NCBI RefSeq assembly: GCF_004770105.1
Contig: NZ_RQEY01000015.1
Span: forward strand, 135,315-199,314
From: Leptospira andrefontaineae
Lineage (GTDB): Bacteria > Spirochaetota > Leptospiria > Leptospirales > Leptospiraceae
DNA: 64,000 nucleotides
Reading direction: 5' to 3'
Both the position numbers and the translations under genes were made by a program. How positions within the stretch are numbered: the stretch's first letter is position 1; each line of letters begins with the position of its first letter. A model generated the notes under the pieces. That model was not told the origin of the DNA, did not search any database, and worked only from the letters and a program-made list of their open reading frames with translations. Positions 18,148-26,927 of the stretch are shown one piece after another.

Positions 18148-19938
18148 TTAACCTGTAATTTCTAAACAGAATAAGGTTAGATCGTCTGTCATGATACCGT
18201 CTCCGAAGGATTCCGAATAGGATACTAAGGAGCGGATCAAACTGTCGGAATCTTGGTAAGAAAGTTTTTTTACCGCTTCTACCAGTGTTGAATTGCCCAT
18301 CGGAATCCCTTTAGATCCCCTGACCTCGAATAAACCGTCGGAATACAATAAAACCCTGTCTCCAGGTTTTAATTGTATCTGAAAATCCTCCAAGATAGGA
18401 GTTCCAACAGCAAGTAGAACTCCTCCTTTCCCTTGTAAATCCAAGGTTTCTTCATTTCTAAGAAGAAGCCCCGCATGATGACCTGCATAACTATATTCTA
18501 ATATTCTTGTGTTCGGATCGTATCTAAGAAAGACCGCAGAGATAAAATGTTGCGTCACCACGGAAGAAAGTAGATCATTCGTGAATAATAAACCTTCTTT
18601 CGGTTTATTTCCTTTTCTGGAGAATACATTGAACGAGATGGATGCCATTGCGGCCACCATCGCAGATGAAATTCCATGCCCGGAGACATCCGCGAATAAT
18701 ATCTCCAAACTTCCATCTGCACTTTCGGAACAATTCAGAACGTCTCCCCCGACTCGATCATAAGGGCGGAAATAGGAGAATATCTTAAATTTATCGGAAG
18801 AAGGAAAATCTCTGGTAGTAATCGTATTTTGAACTTCTCTTGCGATATCCAGGTCTCGGATCACCCTGGAATAGAGCATATTGATCCTTTCAGATGCTTC
18901 TTTTTTTTCGGTAATGTCTCTGAGTACATATACTTTGCCTAGATCTCTTCCTGAGATTGGGATTTCCGATTTGGAAACTTCTAAATAAACCGAATCGGAG
19001 GAAGGGAGTATATCTTCTTCCGAAGAGATTTGTTTTGTTTCCGAAAATTTTCTTTTGAAGTCCATTCTGGAGAATGGCCTTCTCGTAAATCCTTCTAAAA
19101 ATTTTCCAAGATCCAATTTTTCCGGGGTGGCGGCTATTTTAGGAAAACCTAACATTTCTTTTGCACTTTCGTTCCAGTAGAGCAAGTCATCGGAAGCCGA
19201 TAATAAGATCACACCTTCTCTAAGTTTTGCATATAATTGGAGAGCTATCTTTTCCAATCGGATCTCTAAAAATCCATACTTTGCGATAGCGATGAATACG
19301 CATGCGGATTGGATTACAGTTACACTTCCGCTCAAAGGGGGATAATTTAGATCTCCTTTGGATAGTATCCTTGGAAGAACTGTGGTCAAAAATCCGAGCA
19401 CGGAAGAAAGGAAAGTTCCGAATGCCAAAAGATAACATTGTTTTCTGAATCCGATCTCTTCTTTCCTGGATTCAAAAATTAAAAGAAAGATGGCATAAAC
19501 AGGAGGGGAAACTGTGAGTAAATTGATCCCATATACGTAAAGAGGACCTTGGATAAGCATGTCTCCCCAGTATTTTCTTTCTACTCCTGCTATGATCCAA
19601 TCCGTCGTTAATGTGATAGGAAAGATTGCGAGCGCTAATCCTCTCAAAAGATACAAAACTATATTGGGGTTTTTTGATAAGAATGCAAATACGAACTCTA
19701 AAAATAAAGGGCCGACTAATAACCAAGAAATAGAACTGATCTTAAAGATCCAAGTCATCCAGTGGATTGGTAAAAAGGACCAATACAGAACGATGGAGAT
19801 GATCCAGATACTTAAAGCTCCCGAATATAAAAGATATAAATGAACTACTTTATGTTTTCCTTTTAATGCTAAAACATAAGTGAATAACCATAGATTGATA
19901 AATAACGCGAATAATGGAAGGATCAGATATGGGTTCAT
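18148..19938 (-). CDS. 7TM-PAS-SpoIIE serine phosphatase (second of a tandem pair)
   Basis: A 596-aa membrane PP2C-type phosphatase. The N-terminal 230 residues form about seven membrane segments like the histidine-kinase 7TM sensor module; a PAS domain follows (about 235-345), then a short coiled coil and a SpoIIE/RsbU phosphatase domain (about 375-595). Metal-site motifs are intact: GGDVLN, FADVSGHG, LYSDGLFEV and DDLTLF. RsbU-like enzymes dephosphorylate STAS-domain antagonists, linking a membrane or PAS signal to a partner-switching module. The ATG overlaps the stop of the upstream paralogue by 4 nt, so the two are translated together. The signal it senses is unknown. Confidence 0.93.
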   Translation of the reverse strand: MNPYLILPLFALFINLWLFTYVLALKGKHKVVHLYLLYSGALSIWIISIVLYWSFLPIHWMTWIFKISSISWLLVGPLFLEFVFAFLSKNPNIVLYLLRGLALAIFPITLTTDWIIAGVERKYWGDMLIQGPLYVYGINLLTVSPPVYAIFLLIFESRKEEIGFRKQCYLLAFGTFLSSVLGFLTTVLPRILSKGDLNYPPLSGSVTVIQSACVFIAIAKYGFLEIRLEKIALQLYAKLREGVILLSASDDLLYWNESAKEMLGFPKIAATPEKLDLGKFLEGFTRRPFSRMDFKRKFSETKQISSEEDILPSSDSVYLEVSKSEIPISGRDLGKVYVLRDITEKKEASERINMLYSRVIRDLDIAREVQNTITTRDFPSSDKFKIFSYFRPYDRVGGDVLNCSESADGSLEILFADVSGHGISSAMVAAMASISFNVFSRKGNKPKEGLLFTNDLLSSVVTQHFISAVFLRYDPNTRILEYSYAGHHAGLLLRNEETLDLQGKGGVLLAVGTPILEDFQIQLKPGDRVLLYSDGLFEVRGSKGIPMGNSTLVEAVKKLSYQDSDSLIRSLVSYSESFGDGIMTDDLTLFCLEITG

Positions 19939-21677
19939 GGTCCGATCTCCAAGGCCAACATCGCCAAATCATCATTATGTTTTCCATTTCCGAATTCTAA
20001 TGCTTTTCTATGAGCTGCTTCTAACAAAGAGCGAGTGTCTCTGTCTGCCATTCCTTGGATCCAGTTTAAGAATTCTTCATAACCGAAAATTTCTCCCACA
20101 TTATTCTTAACTTCATATAAACCGTCGGAATAAAATAATAATCTATCGGAAGTTTGTAGATCGAAATGATAATCGTTTAGATGTAATTCCTTAACTGCGA
20201 GTAAGATCCTACCTTCTCCTTCCAATGGGTGAATTTTGCCTCCTCTAAAAACAAGCATAGGATGATGTCCTGCGTAAGAGAATCGAACTCTATTTTCTTT
20301 CGGATAAAAACTCGCATACACTGCGGAGATATGATGGTGTAATACTACTTTAGAAAGCATTTCGTGGATCTCGGACAAACTTTCCTTAGGAGAAAGTTTT
20401 TTATCGGAAACAATCTGGAATGCGATTGAAAGCATTCCGCCCACCATTGCTGAGGCGATCCCATGACCGGAAACATCTGCAAATAGTATATCTACTCTTT
20501 CCGGATGTTCGATCACTCTTAACATATCCCCGCCTACTTTATCGATTGGCTGGAAAAAAGAATGTATCCTATAAGAACCTTTGTCCGGAAATTTTTGTGT
20601 AATGATAGAAGCTTGAGTGACTCGAGCAATCTCTAAGTCATTTACAATTTGAGAGTATAATTGGTGGATTTTCTCTTGAGCCGCTTTTTTTTCCGTGATG
20701 TCTCGCAAAAGATAAAGGGTTCCCGATTCATTCTCCGTGATTCGGATCTCAGAAACTGTAAGTTCGATGAATTGTAATGCTGAATTGTTTAATAATTGGT
20801 AGTCTCTAGGAATATGATCCTGTTCTTCTCTATAATTTGCAAAATGCCAATCGGGTTTGAATAAACCTTCTCTGGATGGAGAGCCGTCTAGGATCGCGAT
20901 TGCGGCTTGGTTTGCAAAAAAGAACTCGTGGTTTTCCTTCGTAAGAATGATCCCATCATGGATGTCTCTGAATAATTCTACTGCGATCCTTTCTAAACTG
21001 ATATTTAAAAATCCGTAACGTGTGATCGCGATAAAAATGAAAAATGCCTGTATACTGATCGCTGCAGGACTTAAAGGAACGAATAAAAATCTACCTTGTT
21101 CATCCAGATTGAATAATTCAGTGTAGGCACTGATCCCAAGTGCAATCGTGGTACCCCAGATCCAAAAATTCAATTGTTGTCTGATCTTTCTTTGTTTTGT
21201 CCTGAATCTTTCTTTTAAAAGAAGATACAATCCCCAGATCGCAGGGCCACTGACCGCAATCGTACTGAAAGGAACGAACAAAATCCCAGGTTCTAATTCG
21301 TAACCCCAATCATATAAAATAGAACCTTTGATAATCCAATCCGTGGAAGCCGTCAGGAAGATAGTGAGCACTACGGAAAAACGGAAGAATGGAAGAAGGA
21401 TTGTCGAACGAATGTTTAAAAATCTATGTACTGTTTCTAAGAATAAGAGACCAACGGGGATCCAGGTGAAACAAGAAAGTTTGAAAATTGGAGTCATCCA
21501 TTCCGGAGGAAGCATACTCCAATATAAAATATAAGAAACCAGCCAAAGATTTAAGAATAGGACGAATCGTAAAAAGTCCCGGATGACTGCGCTTCGGAAC
21601 CTTCTCGCAAAAACATATGAAATAAGAAGAGTATTTATGATTAGAGCGCTTATTGGCAGAAAAAGGTAATAATTCAT
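19935..21677 (-). CDS. 7TM-PAS-SpoIIE serine phosphatase (first of a tandem pair)
   Basis: A paralogue of the downstream gene with the same architecture: about seven N-terminal membrane segments, one PAS domain (about 235-345) and a SpoIIE phosphatase domain with GGDMLRV, FADVSGHG, FYSDGLYEV and DDLAML. The ATG at 21677 is chosen because its protein start (MNYYLFLPIS) aligns with the paralogue start (MNPYLILPLF); an in-frame ATG 7 codons earlier (21698) is possible. Neither has a good Shine-Dalgarno. It ends with a 4-nt overlap with its copy. Sequence divergence across the sensor parts suggests the pair answer different signals while sharing a similar catalytic output. Confidence 0.92.
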   Translation of the reverse strand: MNYYLFLPISALIINTLLISYVFARRFRSAVIRDFLRFVLFLNLWLVSYILYWSMLPPEWMTPIFKLSCFTWIPVGLLFLETVHRFLNIRSTILLPFFRFSVVLTIFLTASTDWIIKGSILYDWGYELEPGILFVPFSTIAVSGPAIWGLYLLLKERFRTKQRKIRQQLNFWIWGTTIALGISAYTELFNLDEQGRFLFVPLSPAAISIQAFFIFIAITRYGFLNISLERIAVELFRDIHDGIILTKENHEFFFANQAAIAILDGSPSREGLFKPDWHFANYREEQDHIPRDYQLLNNSALQFIELTVSEIRITENESGTLYLLRDITEKKAAQEKIHQLYSQIVNDLEIARVTQASIITQKFPDKGSYRIHSFFQPIDKVGGDMLRVIEHPERVDILFADVSGHGIASAMVGGMLSIAFQIVSDKKLSPKESLSEIHEMLSKVVLHHHISAVYASFYPKENRVRFSYAGHHPMLVFRGGKIHPLEGEGRILLAVKELHLNDYHFDLQTSDRLLFYSDGLYEVKNNVGEIFGYEEFLNWIQGMADRDTRSLLEAAHRKALEFGNGKHNDDLAMLALEIGP

Positions 21678-21857
21678 AGGCCCGACGCGTCGAGGCATCC
21701 TAACCGGGTCCTAATTCGGAATCAATCCCGAATGACTTGGCGACGGACCTTTTTAGGCAGGAAAAACGCGGTTTTTAGAGAGTTTAAAATCCAGGAAAAT
21801 TAGGATTTGTTTATTAAGAAAATGAATTGCGTTAGACGACATTGTATATAGGATTGA

Positions 21858-21878
21858 CGCGACTAACGCTCCGTCGCG
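21858..21878 (+). promoter_or_regulatory. GC-rich hairpin in the leader of the zinc-ribbon gene
   Basis: CGCGAC (21858-21863) pairs with GTCGCG (21873-21878) across a 9-nt loop, just before the AGAGGA ribosome binding site at about 21884. A 7-bp inverted repeat GCGTTAG / CTAACGC (21829-21835 and 21863-21869) overlaps it. It could be a leader hairpin or an operator. The evidence is the base pairing alone. Confidence 0.3.
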
Positions 21879-21896
21879 GCCTAAGAGGAAAATCGA

Positions 21897-22454
21897 ATGA
21901 GTGGACTGGATTCGATAGGAACCATGGAACCTAGCTCCGATTATTTGATCCAAGAATCAATATCCTATCCTTCTAAAGAGGCTCCGATACTTTCTCTGAA
22001 GGGAGTTACCCTAACTCCGGTATGTATTTGCCCTGAATGTGGGATAATCAGCAAAACTCCTTGGTACAAATCCAGAGGAAGGCTGAGAGATTGGGCCGCA
22101 TTCCTGGAAGAAGTCAGGTATATCACCTGTTCCAACGAGTCCTGCCAGACAAAATACCCTCCAAAATATCTTTTGGATTTTTCGAAAGGGATAAGTATTT
22201 TAAATAAATCGAATTTACTGAATTCTTTAAAGTCTTGGTTCGAAGAATTTGCCGGAAGAGAGATCATTTGGGTAGAAGACGAGGAATCCGGCTTCTTATA
22301 TTGGGATTCGTTTTTCCAATCCGTGCCGAATTGGGCCGATCATATTCCTGCCCATCTATTTGCTAATATTCTACGCTATACTCCTCCCAAGGATTTGGAA
22401 GGGATCCTTTTGGGAAGAAAGGGAATTCCTTTATTCGGCGGATTCAAACTTTAA
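21897..22454 (+). CDS. Hypothetical protein with a zinc-ribbon-like Cys cluster
   Basis: A 185-aa soluble protein, not recognised as a family. Cys residues at 43, 45 and 48 (VCICPECG) and a second cluster about 40 residues later (ITCSNESCQ) could form a zinc ribbon. The C-terminal half is aromatic-rich (YWDSFFQSVPNW) and has no membrane segment. The start is supported by AGAGGA about 9 nt upstream of the ATG. It is divergent from the phosphatase pair and converges on ribF, with a hairpin between them. A nucleic-acid or protein-binding role is possible but not shown. Confidence 0.72.
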   Translation: MSGLDSIGTMEPSSDYLIQESISYPSKEAPILSLKGVTLTPVCICPECGIISKTPWYKSRGRLRDWAAFLEEVRYITCSNESCQTKYPPKYLLDFSKGISILNKSNLLNSLKSWFEEFAGREIIWVEDEESGFLYWDSFFQSVPNWADHIPAHLFANILRYTPPKDLEGILLGRKGIPLFGGFKL

Positions 22455-22465
22455 GAAAACGTTAT

Positions 22466-22482
22466 AATCGGCTTCGCCGATT
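22466..22482. terminator. Short hairpin between convergent genes
   Basis: AATCGGC (22466-22472) pairs with GCCGATT (22476-22482) over a 3-nt TTC loop, between the stop of the zinc-ribbon gene and the stop of ribF on the other strand. It may serve as a bidirectional terminator, though no long T-run follows on either strand. Confidence 0.45.
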
Positions 22483-22497
22483 TCAGGAGCGAAGCGA

Positions 22498-23430
22498 CTA
22501 TCTTTCTTGAAGTATTTTTCTGGAAAGAGTTTCGTCCTTTTTCAATTGGGAGATGAGAGCATCTACTCCGGGAAATTTAATCTCTTCTCTGATCTTTTTG
22601 GTAAATATAACATTTACCTTCTTCCCATAAATATCATCAGAAAAATCAAATATATGACTTTCTAAAGTGACTGCCTGGTCACCAAAAGTAGGATTATTTC
22701 CTATATTGATCATAGAAGGGTAGGTCTTACCTTCTATTTCGGTCCTTCCCGCATAAACTCCAACACCGGGAAGAATCAGTTCAGGAAGAGGTTGCACATT
22801 CGCAGTAGGAAATCCAATCGTTCTTCCTCTTTGGTGACCATGCACAACTGTTCCAGTGACGGAGAATTCTCTCCCGAGGCATTCTTCCGCTTCTTGTACC
22901 TTACCTTCTCTTAATAAGGAACGAATATGGGAGCTAGAAAGTTTTGTGGTGCCAAGAAACACAGGATCCAGTTTTTCCAAATCGTATCCATATTCGGGAG
23001 AATACCGTTTTAGAAGTTCGTAATCTCCTCTTCTTCCTTTTCCGAAACAATGATTGAATCCGATCAGGATGGATTTTGCTCCGAGTTGGTTGATTAAGAT
23101 CTCTTTTAGAAAGGTTTCCGCCTCTATTTGGGCAAATTCCAAAGTGAATGGGACAACGACTAACCAATCGATCCCGTAAGATTCTATTAAATTTTCCTTA
23201 TCTGCTTGGGTGGTGATCCCCCCTAGGTCCTTGTCTTTTCCTAAGACCAAAGCAGGGTTGGGATGATAAGTAACCACACAAGATGGGAGGCCTTTTTCCA
23301 GGGAAATTTCCTTGGTTCTTTCTAAAAGAGCCTGGTGGCCCAGATGGATCCCGTCAAAATTCCCTAAAGTTACGACTGTGGAAGTCTTTAGGTTGCTTTT
23401 TAAGTTCTCCAGACTTCTAAGAATTTTCAA
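22498..23430 (-). CDS. ribF: Bifunctional riboflavin kinase / FMN adenylyltransferase
   Basis: Converts riboflavin to FMN and then FAD. The N-terminal FAD synthetase domain (about 1-185) shows VVTLGNFDGIHLGH (nucleotidyltransferase HxGH), GFNHCFGKGRRGD and the SSSHIRSLL motif; the C-terminal riboflavin kinase domain (about 185-305) shows GRTIGFPTAN and the NIGNNPTF motif. Start choice: a TTG at 23430 has GGAG 6 nt upstream and gives a typical N terminus (MKILRSLENL); a second TTG 4 codons earlier lacks such a site. The resulting 310 aa is the normal family length. It is convergent with the zinc-ribbon gene and divergent from 23466. FAD made here serves flavoproteins such as the acyl-CoA dehydrogenase. 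Confidence 0.95.
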   Translation of the reverse strand: MKILRSLENLKSNLKTSTVVTLGNFDGIHLGHQALLERTKEISLEKGLPSCVVTYHPNPALVLGKDKDLGGITTQADKENLIESYGIDWLVVVPFTLEFAQIEAETFLKEILINQLGAKSILIGFNHCFGKGRRGDYELLKRYSPEYGYDLEKLDPVFLGTTKLSSSHIRSLLREGKVQEAEECLGREFSVTGTVVHGHQRGRTIGFPTANVQPLPELILPGVGVYAGRTEIEGKTYPSMINIGNNPTFGDQAVTLESHIFDFSDDIYGKKVNVIFTKKIREEIKFPGVDALISQLKKDETLSRKILQER

Positions 23431-23465
23431 GTTTCTCTCCAAAGGACGGTCGATATTCTAAAAAG

Positions 23466-24089
23466 ATGGACTGGCGCCGAATTGCAATTCTCTTATTCTT
23501 AATTCTTGCCGCTGCCGGACAGGGTCCGATCAGTCAGGAAAATCGGAAAACGAAAAATTTTGAGAATTTCTCCAAACCGATGGGGGGAGAAAACTATATT
23601 TCCGAGGATTATAAAACTTTCCCGGAACTTTCTATTTGGGCCTATCATAATGGTCTGAAATTAGCTCCGGACAGAAAAGATCCTGCTCCAGGTGCCGGGA
23701 CCGGTCGGTTATTCGATAACCAATGTAGAATGGTGCCCGAAACTGGGTTGGATATCCTACTAATTGCAGACTCGAATAGAAAAGACATTATCTACGTTTA
23801 TTTCGATCTAACCCACTTTTCTAAGACGGAAAACGCGGCAATTCTGCCGGAAAGAGAACTTAGAATTTCTGCAAATGGAATCTTAAAAAGAACAATCCGC
23901 TTCCCGGATGCAAACTTATACTCCAAATCTATCTATGCCGGAACTCCTCCAGTGTATATCACAGTGGATCCATCCGAATTGAGAGAAGGTAGACTGAATT
24001 TGAATCTTACACCGCTGGCGGGAGAAAAAGGTAGGTTTTGGGGAGTTTGGGACGTGTTTTTGTCTTACAGCGCCCCGGAATATCCTTGA
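23466..24089 (+). CDS. Exported hypothetical protein
   Basis: A 207-aa protein with an N-terminal signal segment (MDWRRIAILLFLILAAAGQG, cleavage near 18-20), so periplasmic or anchored by an uncleaved segment. The mature part is beta-rich and contains no family motif I can name; it has a single cysteine (NQCRMVPE). The end (RFWGVWDVFLSYS) is aromatic-rich and resembles the last strands of a beta-sandwich. It is divergent from ribF with a short spacer and converges on the STAS gene with only 3 nt between the stops. Confidence 0.7.
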   Translation: MDWRRIAILLFLILAAAGQGPISQENRKTKNFENFSKPMGGENYISEDYKTFPELSIWAYHNGLKLAPDRKDPAPGAGTGRLFDNQCRMVPETGLDILLIADSNRKDIIYVYFDLTHFSKTENAAILPERELRISANGILKRTIRFPDANLYSKSIYAGTPPVYITVDPSELREGRLNLNLTPLAGEKGRFWGVWDVFLSYSAPEYP

Positions 24090-24092
24090 AGA

Positions 24093-24425
24093 TCAGGGAA
24101 ATTGGCTGGTGAACTCTGACTCTGAAAGAGTTTGGAAATAAGAAGTCAATCCTGCCACTTTGAAAACTTTTTCGATCGCGGGTTTCATGTTCGCGATGAA
24201 AAATTTTCCGCTCAATTCTTGGACATAATTCAGTTGTTTAATTAGCATCCCGATCCCAGAGGAATCGATATAGTTTAACTTTTCCAGGTTGATCACAACG
24301 TTATTGTTATTTCGATCAATGTTCTGTTCAAAAAAGTTTTTGAGATCTATGGACGTATAGATGTCCAGGCTCCCGGAGAGGCTGATTATATTTGTTTCGC
24401 TGGATTTTCTAATGCTGATTTCCAT
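24093..24425 (-). CDS. STAS-domain anti-sigma factor antagonist
   Basis: A 110-aa single STAS domain of the SpoIIAA/RsbV type. In partner switching, the unphosphorylated form binds a GHKL anti-sigma kinase and frees its target. The typical fold is seen: early strands (TNIISLSGSLDIYTS), the helix carrying the phosphorylatable serine in YIDSSGIGML (Ser55/Ser56), and the closing helix. Its ATG has GGGACGG just upstream. No anti-sigma kinase or sigma factor is adjacent, but two SpoIIE phosphatases (18.1-21.7 kb) could be the enzymes that dephosphorylate it; that link is inference. Confidence 0.92.
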   Translation of the reverse strand: MEISIRKSSETNIISLSGSLDIYTSIDLKNFFEQNIDRNNNNVVINLEKLNYIDSSGIGMLIKQLNYVQELSGKFFIANMKPAIEKVFKVAGLTSYFQTLSESEFTSQFP

Positions 24426-24493
24426 ATCCGTCCCTTCCCTTTTCGTAGAATCCGGCCGGAATTCAACGAATTTTTAGGAAAAATCCGGGCTTT

Positions 24494-24522
24494 TTGACGG
24501 AATGGACGACACTAAATATAGG
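24494..24522 (+). promoter_or_regulatory. Candidate sigma-70 promoter of the secreted-protein gene
   Basis: TTGACG (24494-24499) and TATAGG (24517-24522) are 17 bases apart, 20 bases before the ATG at 24543. This is one of the better promoter matches in the window. The short leader has no obvious Shine-Dalgarno. Confidence 0.5.
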
Positions 24523-24542
24523 AATCGTCCGGACTCATACGA

Positions 24543-25235
24543 ATGAAGAAACCGTCTATCTTACTTCTTTTGATCTGCTTATTCAGTTGGGAAATATTTT
24601 CCCAGGACTTTGAGAAGGACGGTCAGATCAAAATACTTCCTTACGAACCAATGCAGGTCCGTGATATAGAAGGACTGACCAAAGACATCAAGGACTTTCA
24701 TAAAAGAATAGAGGATATGCTCCCTTTCCTTAATAGAAGGAAAAAAATTATTGATAATGAGTATTTCCAATTTGTTCCTGCGATGGAAAATTTTAATTTT
24801 CCGGTTCGTGACAGGTTTTTGGTGGATAAAAAGTTCTATTTAAGGGTTTCAGGGGGAGAAGGTTCTCTAAAGTTAGATGGAGTTCGCTTTATCACCCGGA
24901 AATCACTGGTTACCAAACTCAGACCAATCAATGACGAGATTGGAGAATTGAAGAACGAGAAGGTTGTGGCTTCCGATATCGCTAGCATTGTTTTAGTTGT
25001 AAAAAGAAAAACGGATGCCGGAACGAAAGAAGAGGTGTATAGTCTCGGAAATATCAGGAGTCCGAACCAAAGGGTCAAGTTTGTCCGTTCTTACCGAGAC
25101 AATCTTGCAGAAGTGGTGCAAGCTATTGACAAGTATGTGGAAGGAACAATCCGTGCAGACCGAAAGGATGTGGATACCATGCTTGATGGATTGGAAAGCG
25201 GTGGTTCTTTCCAAGAATATAATTCGAATCGTTAA
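24543..25235 (+). CDS. Periplasmic hypothetical protein (possible flagellar-sheath type)
   Basis: A 230-aa exported protein: signal peptide MKKPSILLLLICLFSWEIFSQ with a likely cleavage after residue 20-21. The mature part is charged, mostly helical at its ends (LTKDIKDFHKRIEDML and NLAEVVQAIDKYVEG) with a beta-rich centre. No catalytic motif seen. Its size, export and strong promoter candidate fit an abundant periplasmic structural protein; in Leptospira the flagellar-coiling protein FcpB is of this general type, but I cannot confirm homology by eye. It starts a plus-strand series with the J-domain, manA and HNH genes. Confidence 0.8.
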   Translation: MKKPSILLLLICLFSWEIFSQDFEKDGQIKILPYEPMQVRDIEGLTKDIKDFHKRIEDMLPFLNRRKKIIDNEYFQFVPAMENFNFPVRDRFLVDKKFYLRVSGGEGSLKLDGVRFITRKSLVTKLRPINDEIGELKNEKVVASDIASIVLVVKRKTDAGTKEEVYSLGNIRSPNQRVKFVRSYRDNLAEVVQAIDKYVEGTIRADRKDVDTMLDGLESGGSFQEYNSNR

Positions 25236-25262
25236 ATCTTTTTTAGAGTCTAAAATTTTACC

Positions 25263-25931
25263 ATGAGTTCGGCCTGGACAGACCATTATAGAGTCCTAGG
25301 CCTGAGCTACGGTGCCAGCCCCGAATCTATCAAACATAGATATAGAGAACTCGCTAAAATTTTTCATCCTGATAATAGGCTCACAGGTTCCAAACCAGTG
25401 TTCTTAAAAGTTTTGGAATCCTATCAAATACTTTCTAAACCTGAAGAACGTTCTCGTTTCGACCAAGAATTTAAGATCCGTAAAAGGCAAGAACATGCAA
25501 AAAATGGAATTTATCTCATTCCACCTTCTCGGATCTTATTCGCTACCCAAGCGGTCGAATTTGCAAGAAGGGGCCTTCTTCGCGCCGGAATAAGAAGTAG
25601 GGATCGTAAAAAATACACAGGTATCTATCATGATATTCGTATCTGCCTCAAACCGGAAGAGTTATTGGGTAGAATATTCGCAGCCATTCCTTTGGTAGTC
25701 AGATCCATTTGTCCGGAATGTAGAGGTTCGGATCTGAACTGTGCTTCTTGCGGAGGAAAGGGGAGTTACAAAAGTTATAGATATCTAAAATGGAGCCCCG
25801 AACCGGGTAGCTTGGTCCCAGGCAGGATCTATACCTTGGATCTATCCGGGTTTCGCCCCGATGTATTTACTCATTTCAAGAAGCGTATCTTAAAAGTTAA
25901 AATTGAACTCTTGCAGGGTCAAAAAAAATAG
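25263..25931 (+). CDS. J-domain protein with a Cys4 cluster
   Basis: A 222-aa protein with an N-terminal J domain (about 5-68) carrying the essential HPD motif at 35-37 (IFHPDNRL), which stimulates Hsp70 ATPase. It is not a full DnaJ: the Gly/Phe region is missing and only one Cys cluster is present (CPECRGSDLNCASCGGKG, about 155-172), resembling a single zinc-binding half of the DnaJ zinc domain. The C-terminal part is short and basic. It would be a specialised co-chaperone for DnaK. It lies 27 nt after the secreted-protein gene and 6 nt before manA. Confidence 0.87.
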   Translation: MSSAWTDHYRVLGLSYGASPESIKHRYRELAKIFHPDNRLTGSKPVFLKVLESYQILSKPEERSRFDQEFKIRKRQEHAKNGIYLIPPSRILFATQAVEFARRGLLRAGIRSRDRKKYTGIYHDIRICLKPEELLGRIFAAIPLVVRSICPECRGSDLNCASCGGKGSYKSYRYLKWSPEPGSLVPGRIYTLDLSGFRPDVFTHFKKRILKVKIELLQGQKK

Positions 25932-25937
25932 GTATAT

Positions 25938-26924
25938 ATGCAGAAGGTTTTAAAATTCGAGCCCATTTATAAGGAAAAAGTCTGGGGCGGTAGAAAATTG
26001 GAAACCGTATTGGGACGAGATATTCCTTCGGGAGATATTGGAGAGTCCTGGGAGATTTCGGATTACGGCTCGGATCTTTCCAAAATTACGAATGGAGAAT
26101 GTTCCGGAAAAACTTTTAGAGAAGTATACACTTCCGATTGTGAGTCAGTGCTTGGAAAACCTTTTCAAGGACAGAGTTTTCCCTTATTGATCAAATTGAT
26201 CGATGCAAAAGAAAAATTATCCGTACAAGTGCATCCTGATGACGCATATGCGGAGAAGTTTGATCCTGAAAGTGCAGGCAAAAAAGAAGCTTGGACAGTT
26301 TTGCAAGCAGACAAAGGTTCCAAACTAGTTTGCGGATTTTCTAAACAAACAAATAAAGAAGAATTTTCCGAGTATGTACAAACAAACCGAGTAGAAGAAA
26401 TTCTAAACGAAGTAGAAGTAAAAGAACTGGATTCTTTTCTTCTCAACCCGGGAAGAATTCATGCAATCGGCGGTGGAATTCTGTTGATGGAAGTCCAACA
26501 ATCTTCTGATTCCACTTACAGAGTATATGATTACGGAAGACCAAGAGAGTTACATCTTAAAAAAGCATTGGATGTTTTGGATTTTTCTTCTGCAGATCCT
26601 AAGGATATATTGAGTCCCAAAAAAATCGATTCTTTCGAATTTACTCGTTCCGTTCTGACTGCAAATGATAAGTTCAGAATGGAAATTTTAGAAATTGATT
26701 CTACTAAGAAATTTTCACTACCTTCTTTTTCATCCGAGCCGGTATTTCATGTTTTGATGGTATTAAGCGGAGAATGTAAATTGGAAGATCTGGATCTAAA
26801 AACAGGAGATACTGTTTTAGTCACTGCATCCGGGATAAAAGAAGGAGTGATATGCGAATCTAAATCTTCTTTCTTACGTTTGGCCTGGTCCGGTCCTGGT
26901 TCAGATTGGATCCAATACTCTTAA
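25938..26924 (+). CDS. manA: Mannose-6-phosphate isomerase, class I
   Basis: Zinc enzyme that interconverts fructose 6-phosphate and mannose 6-phosphate, feeding GDP-mannose and surface polysaccharide synthesis. The 328-aa protein has the type I signatures: EKVWGG near the N terminus, the zinc-site motif VQVHPDD, and LNPGRIHAIGGGILLMEVQQSSD with the third His and the Glu ligands. It is near the length of the short bacterial ManA group (about 315 aa). The gene is tightly placed between the J-domain gene and the HNH gene (3-nt gap), so a common transcript is likely, though the functions look unrelated. Confidence 0.93.
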   Translation: MQKVLKFEPIYKEKVWGGRKLETVLGRDIPSGDIGESWEISDYGSDLSKITNGECSGKTFREVYTSDCESVLGKPFQGQSFPLLIKLIDAKEKLSVQVHPDDAYAEKFDPESAGKKEAWTVLQADKGSKLVCGFSKQTNKEEFSEYVQTNRVEEILNEVEVKELDSFLLNPGRIHAIGGGILLMEVQQSSDSTYRVYDYGRPRELHLKKALDVLDFSSADPKDILSPKKIDSFEFTRSVLTANDKFRMEILEIDSTKKFSLPSFSSEPVFHVLMVLSGECKLEDLDLKTGDTVLVTASGIKEGVICESKSSFLRLAWSGPGSDWIQYS

Positions 26925-26927
26925 GTC

